From: Caballeronia jiangsuensis
Lineage (GTDB): Bacteria > Pseudomonadota > Gammaproteobacteria > Burkholderiales > Burkholderiaceae
DNA: 64,000 nucleotides
Assembly (NCBI GenBank): GCA_000648925.1
Contig: JFHF01000007.1
Coordinates: forward strand, 1-64,000
Direction: 5' to 3'
Shown: positions 8,518 through 15,697 of the stretch, in pieces
How the letters are laid out: each line of letters begins with the position of its first letter
Numbering within the stretch: the first letter of the stretch is position 1
The notes under the pieces: generated by a model
Database searches by the model: none
The model's input: the letters and a program-made list of their open reading frames with translations, nothing else
Told to the model about the DNA's origin: nothing
Translations under genes and position numbers: made by a program

Positions 8518-10376
8518 CGCGCGGGCAGGCTCAGGATTTCGCCGCGCGCGCCGGTGCGCAGCGCAGTTTGCACGAACGAATTGATCGACACGTAGCGCGC
8601 GAAAAAGCGGTCGAGCACGCAGCCGAAGAGCCACGCGCTGCCGCCCTGAAACGCGAGATCGTCGACCGTGACATCGATCGAGAGGCCGCGCCCGAAGGCG
8701 ATCGGGCCGGGCATCGGCAGGCGGCGCACGACGGGCTTCGCATCGACCGCGACCACGCCCGCGACCTGATTGCGGCCGGTGTGATCGGCGGGCGCGACAT
8801 GCAGCGCCAGGAGCGCGCGCAACGCCGCCGCCGCTTCGCGCGGACCGTTGCAGAGCGACAGATAGTGCAGCGACAACTGATCGATCAGACGCCAGGTCTG
8901 CGCGGCGTCGAGCGGCGCGGGCGCGGGGCGCGACGGTCCGCTCACGCACTTCACGGCGGCGACGGGCGCTGCGATGTCGAGCGAGAAGTCGCTGCCCGGA
9001 CCGCTTGCCGCCATCATCATCGGCAAATCGCGGTTGCTGCAGAGCGTTTCGAACGATAGTTGCCGCAGCGAGCCGCGATACGGCGCGGCGCGCGGATCGA
9101 CGATCGACACATACGTCTCGCTGCCGACGTAATCGGTGCGCGCGCCGCTCTTGCGCCGCGCGGCGGGCACGAGGCGCGGCTCGCGCTCGGTCGTGAAGTA
9201 CGCGGCCTCGGCGGGGCGGTCGGCGAGATAGTCCGCGTAGAACGGATGGAAGGTCTGCTCGCTGTCGTCGTGCGCGCCATAGCCGGAGACGCCCGTGACC
9301 GAATGCACTTCGAAATCGAGCGGATGCGTGCGGTCGGGCACCACATGAAAGCGCGCGCTGGAATCCGTGACGAGCGCGCGATCCGCGTGCCTCGGAAAGA
9401 GATTGACGGCGGGCACGCAATCCAGCAGCACGTTCTCCTTCGTGACGATGCGTTCGAGCGTGGCGTCGCCCGCATCGAACAGCAACGTGAGTTCGATGTC
9501 GCGCGCCGCGAAGGCGGGCAGCACGTCCGCGAGCCCTTCGATGCGCGCGAAGCGCAGGCGCTGCGGCAGCGCGAAATACTCGTGCAGCAGCCGATAACCC
9601 TGGAACGCGTTGGGCGTGACGGGCAGCAGCGCTTCGTCGTCGGCGAAGCCCGCGGGCGCGACGGCATCGCCCGGCAGCACGGCGAGCGTCGTGGCCGGAC
9701 GTTCGGGCGTCGATACGACGATCGCGAGCGTATGGCCGAGCACGAGCTCGTGCAGCCGGAACGCGATGTCGTCGCCGCCGGCGAAGTAGAGGCTCAGCGC
9801 ATCGAGACGCAGCGCATCGAACGACAGACCTTCCGGCGTCGCGAGCCGGACGCGCAGCGCGCCCTTCACATGCGGCGCGAGCGCGCGCGTCGCGGGCAGC
9901 GTGGCGAGCGGCAGATCGGGCGTCTGCGCGAGGTAGCGCGCATCGGTCAGCTCGACGGGCCAGAGCGTGAGCGCGGCGCCGGTGCGGAACTCGCAGGGCG
10001 TCGTCTGCGCGGGCGTGCGCAACGAAAACAGCGCGGTGTGACGCGGCACGGTGAAGCCATCGGCGAGATTGGGATTGGCGAGATCGGGCGCAAGACGCGC
10101 GATCAGCATCGCGGGCGTGGGACACGCGGCCTGCGGCAGCACGACATGCGTGAGTTGCTGCGTGAAGCGCGGAAACTCTTCTTCGAGCTTCAACTGGACG
10201 CGTGCGGCGAGAAACGCGGTGCCTTCGAGCAGCCGTTCGACGTATGGATCGGCGACGTCGATGCCGCTCATCCCGAGTCGCGCCGCGATCTTCGGAAACT
10301 GCTGCGCGAACTCCGCGCCCATCTCGCGCAGATGCGCGAGTTCGGTGTTGTAGTGACGCAGCAGGCGCGGGTCCAT
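8493..10376 (-). CDS. tssF: T6SS baseplate protein TssF
   Basis: A 627-aa protein of the ImpG/VasA/TssF family, two copies of which combine with TssG in each baseplate wedge. The N-terminus has the diagnostic YNTELAHLREMGAEFAQQFP and the segment ADPYVERLLEGTAFLAARV; the C-terminal part contains FGRGLSIDVTVDD and YVSINSFVQT. Full length for the family. It starts 27 bp after the tssE stop and overlaps tssG, consistent with one polycistronic transcript. Confidence 0.95.
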   Translation of the reverse strand: MDPRLLRHYNTELAHLREMGAEFAQQFPKIAARLGMSGIDVADPYVERLLEGTAFLAARVQLKLEEEFPRFTQQLTHVVLPQAACPTPAMLIARLAPDLANPNLADGFTVPRHTALFSLRTPAQTTPCEFRTGAALTLWPVELTDARYLAQTPDLPLATLPATRALAPHVKGALRVRLATPEGLSFDALRLDALSLYFAGGDDIAFRLHELVLGHTLAIVVSTPERPATTLAVLPGDAVAPAGFADDEALLPVTPNAFQGYRLLHEYFALPQRLRFARIEGLADVLPAFAARDIELTLLFDAGDATLERIVTKENVLLDCVPAVNLFPRHADRALVTDSSARFHVVPDRTHPLDFEVHSVTGVSGYGAHDDSEQTFHPFYADYLADRPAEAAYFTTEREPRLVPAARRKSGARTDYVGSETYVSIVDPRAAPYRGSLRQLSFETLCSNRDLPMMMAASGPGSDFSLDIAAPVAAVKCVSGPSRPAPAPLDAAQTWRLIDQLSLHYLSLCNGPREAAAALRALLALHVAPADHTGRNQVAGVVAVDAKPVVRRLPMPGPIAFGRGLSIDVTVDDLAFQGGSAWLFGCVLDRFFARYVSINSFVQTALRTGARGEILSLPARCGTRAIF

Positions 10377-10403
10377 GAGTGTGCTTTCGTCCTTTGCGCG
10401 CGA

Positions 10404-10916
10404 TCAGCGCGGCAGTTCCATCACCGTGATGCCGCCTTCTTCGAGATCGATCTGCGTGCGCAGCGCGAATTCGAGCGGCACCGGCTGCGCCCACAGGAGA
10501 CCGCGAATCACGAGCGCGATCTGGTTGTGCATGTCGAGCACGGAGCGGTCGAGGACGGGTTCGATCTCCAGCGTCGACGGATCGATGCGCGGCTCGAAAC
10601 GCTCGATGGCGGTGCGGATCGCCTGTTCGAGCACGACGGGATCGACCGTCGATGCGAAGCGCCCCGACAGGCACGGCAAACCGTAGTTGAGCACCGACGC
10701 GAACGCGTGCGTGAACTGGTCCTCGTCGATCTCGCTGCCGAGATTGGTCGTGTTGAAGAGCCACGAGACATCGCGCAGCACCGCCGCGCGCAGGCCGCGA
10801 TGCGAGAGAAAGCGCTCGCCGGCGGGATCGGTACGCGATGTGGGATCGTCGTCGATCAGCCGGTCGAGCAGCGTGGGCTGGAGGCGATCGGCGGTGCTGG
10901 GTGCGTTCATCGACAT
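10404..10916 (-). CDS. tssE: T6SS baseplate protein TssE (gp25-like)
   Basis: A 170-aa protein with the gp25-like lysozyme fold domain of TssE, the baseplate wedge part that primes sheath polymerisation. Support comes from LLDRLIDDDP near the N-terminus, VLRDVSWLFNTTNL, and SVLNYGLPCLSG. I start it at the ATG at 10916 (reading MSMNAPS); an ATG two codons later at 10910 is an alternative. The frame is open far upstream, but there it overlaps the Hcp-like gene, whose stop lies 5 bp before this start. Confidence 0.92.
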   Translation of the reverse strand: MSMNAPSTADRLQPTLLDRLIDDDPTSRTDPAGERFLSHRGLRAAVLRDVSWLFNTTNLGSEIDEDQFTHAFASVLNYGLPCLSGRFASTVDPVVLEQAIRTAIERFEPRIDPSTLEIEPVLDRSVLDMHNQIALVIRGLLWAQPVPLEFALRTQIDLEEGGITVMELPR

Positions 10917-10921
10917 GATGC

Positions 10922-11545
10922 TCAGCCGATGCGTCGCGTGGACACGTCGAGCGCGAAGGTCACATCGGCGCCGCGCGCGCCGGTTTCGGTTTGCGGCGCG
11001 CAGGTCATCGTGAGTTGCTGGGCCGACAGTTCGAAGATCTCGCACAAGCGGCCGAAACGCGGGCTCGTGAAAATCTGATAGTTGCGCAGATACGCCTGTT
11101 CGAGCTTCATCGACAGGAACTCGATCTGCACGCCGTGATCGGTGCCTGCCGACTTGAAGCAGCGGATGTGCGCGAGCGCGAGCAATTCGGCCTGCGCGCA
11201 CAGTTTCGCGATGACGGGCGAGGCCGAATCCACCGTGCGGATCAGGCCGAGCGAACTTACGCGCATGTCGCTCGCGTTGAGCGCGGCGGTGTGCTGTACG
11301 GCGTCGTAGCCCTGCGCCCAGCGCCAGCCGTGAATCTGCATCGGCGTGTCCCAGTCGCCGCGCTTGCTCGCTTCGCCTTTCACGGGCGTGTTGCTGCGCT
11401 TGGGCACGACCTGCAACAGCATGTCGTTGGATTCCGGCAGCGCGAGCTGGTCGAACTGACGGAGGGCATCGAGCGAGAGGCAGTCGTGCGGGCGCGGCTC
11501 GCGCATGTCGGAGCTTGGCATCGTCCTGGTCCGGGAAACGGTCAT
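10922..11545 (-). CDS. Divergent Hcp-family protein
   Basis: A 207-aa protein. From about residue 68 it follows the Hcp pattern: an IHGWRWAQG strand, a segment with DSASPVIAKLCAQAELL matching the conserved aspartate-Ser-Pro and helix of Hcp, then AHIRCFKS and IEFLSMKLEQAYLRNYQIF. About 65 N-terminal residues are unlike ordinary Hcp. Hcp hexamers form the secreted inner tube, and this form may be a specialised tube unit, chaperone or effector carrier. It heads the leftward baseplate operon and is divergent from the canonical hcp across 126 bp. The Hcp-family assignment is pattern-based, so moderate. Confidence 0.7.
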   Translation of the reverse strand: MTVSRTRTMPSSDMREPRPHDCLSLDALRQFDQLALPESNDMLLQVVPKRSNTPVKGEASKRGDWDTPMQIHGWRWAQGYDAVQHTAALNASDMRVSSLGLIRTVDSASPVIAKLCAQAELLALAHIRCFKSAGTDHGVQIEFLSMKLEQAYLRNYQIFTSPRFGRLCEIFELSAQQLTMTCAPQTETGARGADVTFALDVSTRRIG

Positions 11546-11556
11546 CGAACATAAGA

Positions 11557-11571
11557 CGGCGGCTGCGTTGC
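11557..11571 (+). promoter_or_regulatory. Possible sigma-54 type promoter upstream of hcp
   Basis: The segment GGCGGCTGCGTTGC (11558-11571) has GG and GC dinucleotides separated by exactly 10 nt, with TTGC at the -12 side, as in sigma-54 promoters; the -24 side matches the consensus poorly beyond GGC. It lies about 100 bp before the hcp start codon. GC-rich DNA gives such matches by chance, so this is only a candidate. Confidence 0.25.
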
Positions 11572-11671
11572 GATTTTGAAGCCGATCGATATTGAAAATT
11601 TTCCGCCGATGTTCGTCCTACCTGCAAGCGCGAATCCGCGCGACGCAAACCGGACCACTACGGAGGACCAC

Positions 11672-12154
11672 ATGGCAACGATCGACTGCTATCTGAAGAT
11701 TGACGGAATCGAAGGTGAATCGAAGCACAAGGGCGCGGAGAATCAGATCGAAGTGCAGTCCTTCGACTGGGACGTGACCAACGCCGGCAGCCCGGCGGTC
11801 GGCGGCGGCAGCGGTCAGGGCAAGGCGAAGCCCGGCATGTTCACGTTCTCGCATTTCTACGACAAGGCCTCGCCCACGCTCGCGAAGAGCTGCGTGAGCG
11901 GCAAGCACCTCGCGAACGCGAAGCTCACCGTGAGCAAGTCGGGCGAAGGGCAGAAGGAATTCCTCACCGTCACGATGAAACAGGTGACCGTGACGCACGT
12001 CGGCATGGGCGGCGGCATGGGCGGCGAGTTGCACGAGAACGTGAGCCTGCTCTACGCGGATATCGAGTTCGAATACAAGCCGCAGGATGACAAGGGTGCG
12101 CTGGGCGGCGCCGTCAAGTTCGGCTACGACGCCTTGACGACCGAAGTGCGCTGA
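11672..12154 (+). CDS. hcp: T6SS tube protein Hcp
   Basis: A 160-aa Hcp-family protein starting with ATIDCYLKIDGIEGES. Hcp hexamers stack into the tube fired through the contracting sheath and are released to the medium. The family features IEVQSFDWDVTN, FSHFYDKASPTL and an LTVTMKQVTVTHV strand are present. A Gly/Met-rich loop (about 108-116) is characteristic of Burkholderia-type Hcp1. I use the ATG at 11672 because CGGAGGA lies just upstream; an in-frame ATG 32 codons earlier has no such site and would add a non-family extension. It is 35 bp ahead of vgrG. Confidence 0.95.
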   Translation: MATIDCYLKIDGIEGESKHKGAENQIEVQSFDWDVTNAGSPAVGGGSGQGKAKPGMFTFSHFYDKASPTLAKSCVSGKHLANAKLTVSKSGEGQKEFLTVTMKQVTVTHVGMGGGMGGELHENVSLLYADIEFEYKPQDDKGALGGAVKFGYDALTTEVR

Positions 12155-12189
12155 CCTTCGCAACCGACTCTCACGACGCGGGTGCGCCG

Positions 12190-14571
12190 ATGTCCACCAC
12201 CGATGTCGCCACGGCGCAGCCGCTCGCAAGCGTCGAGACGCCGCTCGCCGACGATCTGCGCTTCCTCTCGCTGCGCGCGAGCGCCGAACTCGGGCGCATG
12301 CCGCGCTGTGAACTCACGCTCGTGTCGAAGCGCGCGGATATCGACTTCAGCAAGATACTCGGCAAGCACGTGAAGGTTTCGCTCCGCGTGGACGGCGCGA
12401 AGCCGCGTGTGTTCGGCGGCTATGTGGTGAGCTTCCGGCAGACCGGCATGCGCGGACGTCTGTACGCCTATGAAGCGGCGGTGCGTCCGTGGCTGTGGCT
12501 GCTCACGCGGCGCAGCACCTGCCGCATCTTTCAGAACAAGACGGTCGAGGAGATCGTGAAGGCGGTTTTCGCCGATCCGGTCTACAAGCAGCTCGAACTG
12601 GGCGAGATCAAATGGAAGGCCAATTCCCGCGCGCATCGGCCGCGTGAGTACTGCGTGCAGTATCGCGAGTCGGACTTCAATTTCGTGAGCCGGCTGCTCG
12701 AAGACGAAGGCATCTACTACTGGTTTCAGGACAAGGACGGCAAGGAATCGCTGATTCTCACCGACACGCTCGCCGCGCACGAAAGCGTCGCGGGCTGCGA
12801 ATCGCTGCCGTACGGCGCGGTGATGAGCGCCGCGCCCGGCATGGAATACGTAAGCGAGTGGCGCGTGAATCACATGATCGAGACGCGCAACTGGGTGCTC
12901 ACCGATTACGACTTCAAGCATCCGTCGCGGCCCTTGCAAAAGCAGGCCGTCAAGCAGATGCCGGGCTTCGACGCGTTTTCCGGGCTCGAACACTTCGACT
13001 ATCCCGGCGGCTATGTCGAGGCCGATCACGGCGAGAGCCGGGCAAAGTCGCGTGCGGACGAAGGGCTCATCGAGGCCAGCGTCACCGACGATCCTGCGAT
13101 CAACTGGCATCAGGTCGATGCGCGCAGCAACGGCAGGAGCGTGCGCGCCGGCACGCTGCTGAAGCTCACGCGCCATCCGCGCGCCGATCAGAACGCGCAG
13201 TACCTCGTCACGCGCACGCACTACGAGATCGATCTCGCCGACTACGAAGCCTTCGACGGCGCGCAGTCGAATCGCTGCGAGTGCTGGTTCTCCGCGATCG
13301 ACGCCAAGCAGCACTTCACCCCCGCGCGTGCGACACGCAGGCCTTTCGTGCAGGGGCCGCAGACGGCGGTGGTCGTCGGGCCCGGCGGCGACGAGATTCA
13401 TACGGATCAGTATGGGCGCGTGAAGGTGCAGTTCTTCTGGGACCGTCAGGGCAAGCGCGACGAGAACAGTTCCTGCTGGATTCGCGTGTCGCAGCCGTGG
13501 GCGGGGAAGGGCTTCGGCGCGGTGGCGATACCGCGCATGGGGCAGGAAGTGATCGTCGATTTTCTGGAAGGCGATCCGGACCGGCCGATCATCACGGGGC
13601 GCGTCTACAACGCCGAGCAGATGCCGCCGTACGACTTGCCCGGCAACATGACGCAGACGGGCATCAAGAGCCGTTCGAGCAAGGGCGGCAGCGCCGCGAA
13701 CTGCAACGAGTTGCGCTTCGAGGACAAGAAGGGTGCGGAGCAGGTGTTGCTGCATGCCGAGCGCAATCAGGATATCGAAGTCGAGAAGGATGAGACGCAT
13801 TGGGTCGGGCACGACCGCAAGAAGAACATCGACCACGACGAGACGACCGTCGTAAAGCACGATCGCACGGAGACGGTGGGGAACAACGAGAAGATCGACG
13901 TGACGATGAACCGCACGGAGACGGTGGGCGTCAACGAGAGCATCACGATCGGCTCGAACCGGACCAAGACCGTGAAGGCGAGCGAGACCGCGACGGTGTT
14001 CCTGCAACGCACGCATAGCGTGGGCATCAACGAGACGATCACCGTCGGGGCGGCGCAGGAAGTGACGATCGGCGCGTTTCAGGCGGTGACCGTTGGGGCT
14101 TATCAGGCGGTGACGGTGGGGGCTTATCACACTGAGACCGTCGGGGCGAGTCAGACGGTGAGCGTCGGGTCGAGTCAGAGCGTGACGGTGGGTTCGGATC
14201 AGACGGTGAATGTCGGCGGGAATCAGGCGACAAGCGTCGGCGGGGATCAGTCGTTGAGTGTGAGCGGCGGGCAGACGGTGTCGGTCGCGAAGGATGCGAG
14301 CGAGTCGATCGATGGCGCGCAGGCGAGCAAGGTGGGGAAGGGGCGGACCACGGAGGTGGGCGAGGACGATGCGCTCAAGGTCGGGAAGAATCTCGTCATC
14401 GAGGCGGAAGAGTCGGTGGTGATCAAGACTGGGGATGCGAGTTTCAGCATGAAGAAGGATGGGACGATTCAGATCAAGGGGAAGGATATTACGGTGATTG
14501 GGAGCGGGAAGATTAGTGTGAAGGCGGATGGGGACATCACGATGAAAGGGTCGAAGATTTTGCAGAATTGA
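12190..14571 (+). CDS. vgrG: T6SS spike protein VgrG
   Basis: A 793-aa spike trimer subunit. The gp27-like base covers about residues 25-370 and the gp5-like OB domain about 395-485 (QYGRVKVQFFWDRQG, WAGKGFGAVAIPRMGQEVIVDFLEGDP, GRVYNAEQMPPY). A long octad-repeat beta-helix stalk (about 520-700) follows, then a short DUF2345-like end with SFSMKKDGTIQIKGKDITV. There is no extra C-terminal enzymatic domain, so this looks like a structural or carrier VgrG rather than an evolved one. It follows hcp by 35 bp. No adaptor, PAAR or obvious effector-immunity pair follows directly. The 3-prime third uses more GGG and GTG codons than the rest. Confidence 0.96.
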   Translation: MSTTDVATAQPLASVETPLADDLRFLSLRASAELGRMPRCELTLVSKRADIDFSKILGKHVKVSLRVDGAKPRVFGGYVVSFRQTGMRGRLYAYEAAVRPWLWLLTRRSTCRIFQNKTVEEIVKAVFADPVYKQLELGEIKWKANSRAHRPREYCVQYRESDFNFVSRLLEDEGIYYWFQDKDGKESLILTDTLAAHESVAGCESLPYGAVMSAAPGMEYVSEWRVNHMIETRNWVLTDYDFKHPSRPLQKQAVKQMPGFDAFSGLEHFDYPGGYVEADHGESRAKSRADEGLIEASVTDDPAINWHQVDARSNGRSVRAGTLLKLTRHPRADQNAQYLVTRTHYEIDLADYEAFDGAQSNRCECWFSAIDAKQHFTPARATRRPFVQGPQTAVVVGPGGDEIHTDQYGRVKVQFFWDRQGKRDENSSCWIRVSQPWAGKGFGAVAIPRMGQEVIVDFLEGDPDRPIITGRVYNAEQMPPYDLPGNMTQTGIKSRSSKGGSAANCNELRFEDKKGAEQVLLHAERNQDIEVEKDETHWVGHDRKKNIDHDETTVVKHDRTETVGNNEKIDVTMNRTETVGVNESITIGSNRTKTVKASETATVFLQRTHSVGINETITVGAAQEVTIGAFQAVTVGAYQAVTVGAYHTETVGASQTVSVGSSQSVTVGSDQTVNVGGNQATSVGGDQSLSVSGGQTVSVAKDASESIDGAQASKVGKGRTTEVGEDDALKVGKNLVIEAEESVVIKTGDASFSMKKDGTIQIKGKDITVIGSGKISVKADGDITMKGSKILQN
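14041..14290 (+). repeat. Octad repeats of the VgrG beta-helix
   Basis: About ten tandem 24-bp units encode eight-residue repeats of the form VGAYQAVT, VGASQTVS, VGSDQTVN, VGGNQATS. This is the repeat type that builds the triple-stranded beta-helix of gp5/VgrG needles. Neighbouring units are nearly identical at DNA level (for example GGGGCTTATCA twice), so copy number could change by slippage. Confidence 0.8.
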
Positions 14572-14778
14572 AGGCTGGAACATCCGCGTCCCAAAAACCA
14601 GGTCCGCAGCCACCAATCATTTACAAAATCGCGCGCCCTTATTTCCCGAACACCCAACCCCACCCCCCGCTACCACGCCCCGCCCCACTAATCAATCGAT
14701 AGTCATCCCAATCGTATCCAACGTACCCTCGCGTACGATCAATATTCCTGACCAAATGCGATGCAGGGAGACAGTCCG

Positions 14779-15504
14779 GTGAAAGCATCTCGTTTGATGG
14801 TCCTGTGCGCCGCGCTTGCCTCGTCTCCCATGACCAGTCATGCGCAATCCCTGCAGAATCTCTACATCACCGCCGGCTGGTTTCATCTCGCGCCGCAGGA
14901 CAGCAGCGGCCCGTTCACGGTGACCTCGGTCAACGGCCGGCCCGTCAACATCGTCCAACCCAACACAGGCGCGGGCGCGTCGAGCGCCGACACGTTCGGC
15001 GGCACGATCGGTTACTTCGTGACCAGTCACATCGCGGCGGAGCTCGAAATCGGCATCCCGCCGAAATTCGATATCAACGGCACCGGATCGCTCGAAAGCT
15101 TCGGCAAGCTCGGCACTGTCAAGCAATGGAGCCCCGCGCTGATCTTCAAGTACGTTTTCTTCGAGCCGCAAGCGAAATTCAGGCCGTATATCGGCGTCGG
15201 CGTCACGCGCACCTCCTTCAGCGACGCGGAAATCACCAACACCGCGTTCGAAATGCGTGCGCTCGGCGGCACGACGACCGCCGACGCGGACTCGACCTGG
15301 GCGCCCATCTTCAACATCGGCTTCACCTACGCCGTCGACGAGCACTGGTTCGGCGTGATGTCGCTGTCCTACATTCCGCTGCATACGACCGGTCACTTCA
15401 CGACCACGAGTCAAACGCCTCTCGGTCCCGTCACCCGGCGCTCCGAGGCCAAGCTCACGCTCGATCCCATCGTTTTCTCGCTGCGCGTCGGCTATCGGTT
15501 CTGA
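14779..15504 (+). CDS. OmpW-family outer membrane protein
   Basis: A 241-aa protein with an N-terminal signal peptide (hydrophobic core LMVLCAALASS, probable cleavage after SHAQ). OmpW-type segments follow: LYITAGWFHLAPQDSSG, FGGTIGYFVTSHIAAELEIG, GKLGTVKQWSPALIFKYVFF, FRPYIGVGVTRTSF, and a C-terminal aromatic VGYRF for barrel insertion. OmpW proteins are eight-stranded barrels moving small hydrophobic solutes. I choose the GTG at 14779 because GGGAG lies 8 nt upstream; an ATG six codons earlier has no ribosome site. It lies between vgrG and the DUF2235 gene, 190-210 bp from each, so it is probably its own unit. Confidence 0.85.
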   Translation: MKASRLMVLCAALASSPMTSHAQSLQNLYITAGWFHLAPQDSSGPFTVTSVNGRPVNIVQPNTGAGASSADTFGGTIGYFVTSHIAAELEIGIPPKFDINGTGSLESFGKLGTVKQWSPALIFKYVFFEPQAKFRPYIGVGVTRTSFSDAEITNTAFEMRALGGTTTADADSTWAPIFNIGFTYAVDEHWFGVMSLSYIPLHTTGHFTTTSQTPLGPVTRRSEAKLTLDPIVFSLRVGYRF

Positions 15505-15516
15505 CGCGAAACGGCA

Positions 15517-15537
15517 GCCCCGCTTTTCAATCGGGGC
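15517..15537 (+). terminator. Hairpin after the OmpW gene
   Basis: A 6-bp perfect stem, GCCCCG (15517-15522) and CGGGGC (15532-15537), with a 9-nt loop begins 12 bp after the OmpW stop codon. No U tract follows, so termination is likely imperfect or factor-assisted. Confidence 0.4.
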
Positions 15538-15697
15538 ACGCTCGCTTCGTCTTGTCGCCATGATCCGCCCGAAATAGCACGGACGGATGGCGTAGCATTC
15601 CTAACGTCTGTCGGGAGGACATGCTGCGTCTGTCACATAGTGAATCGGCGCGAGACACCGTGACACGTGTGCCTGCCCAATCGACGGGAGCTCGGCG

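Noticed and set aside
9060-11078. 672-codon + strand frame opposite tssF and tssE
   Set aside because: Same shadow effect; the minus-strand frames match known T6SS families end to end.
14572-14778. C-rich, GC-lower stretch after vgrG as a mobile-element scar or attachment site
   Set aside because: No inverted or direct repeats, integrase or tRNA end were found; it reads as an ordinary intergenic region with the OmpW promoter.
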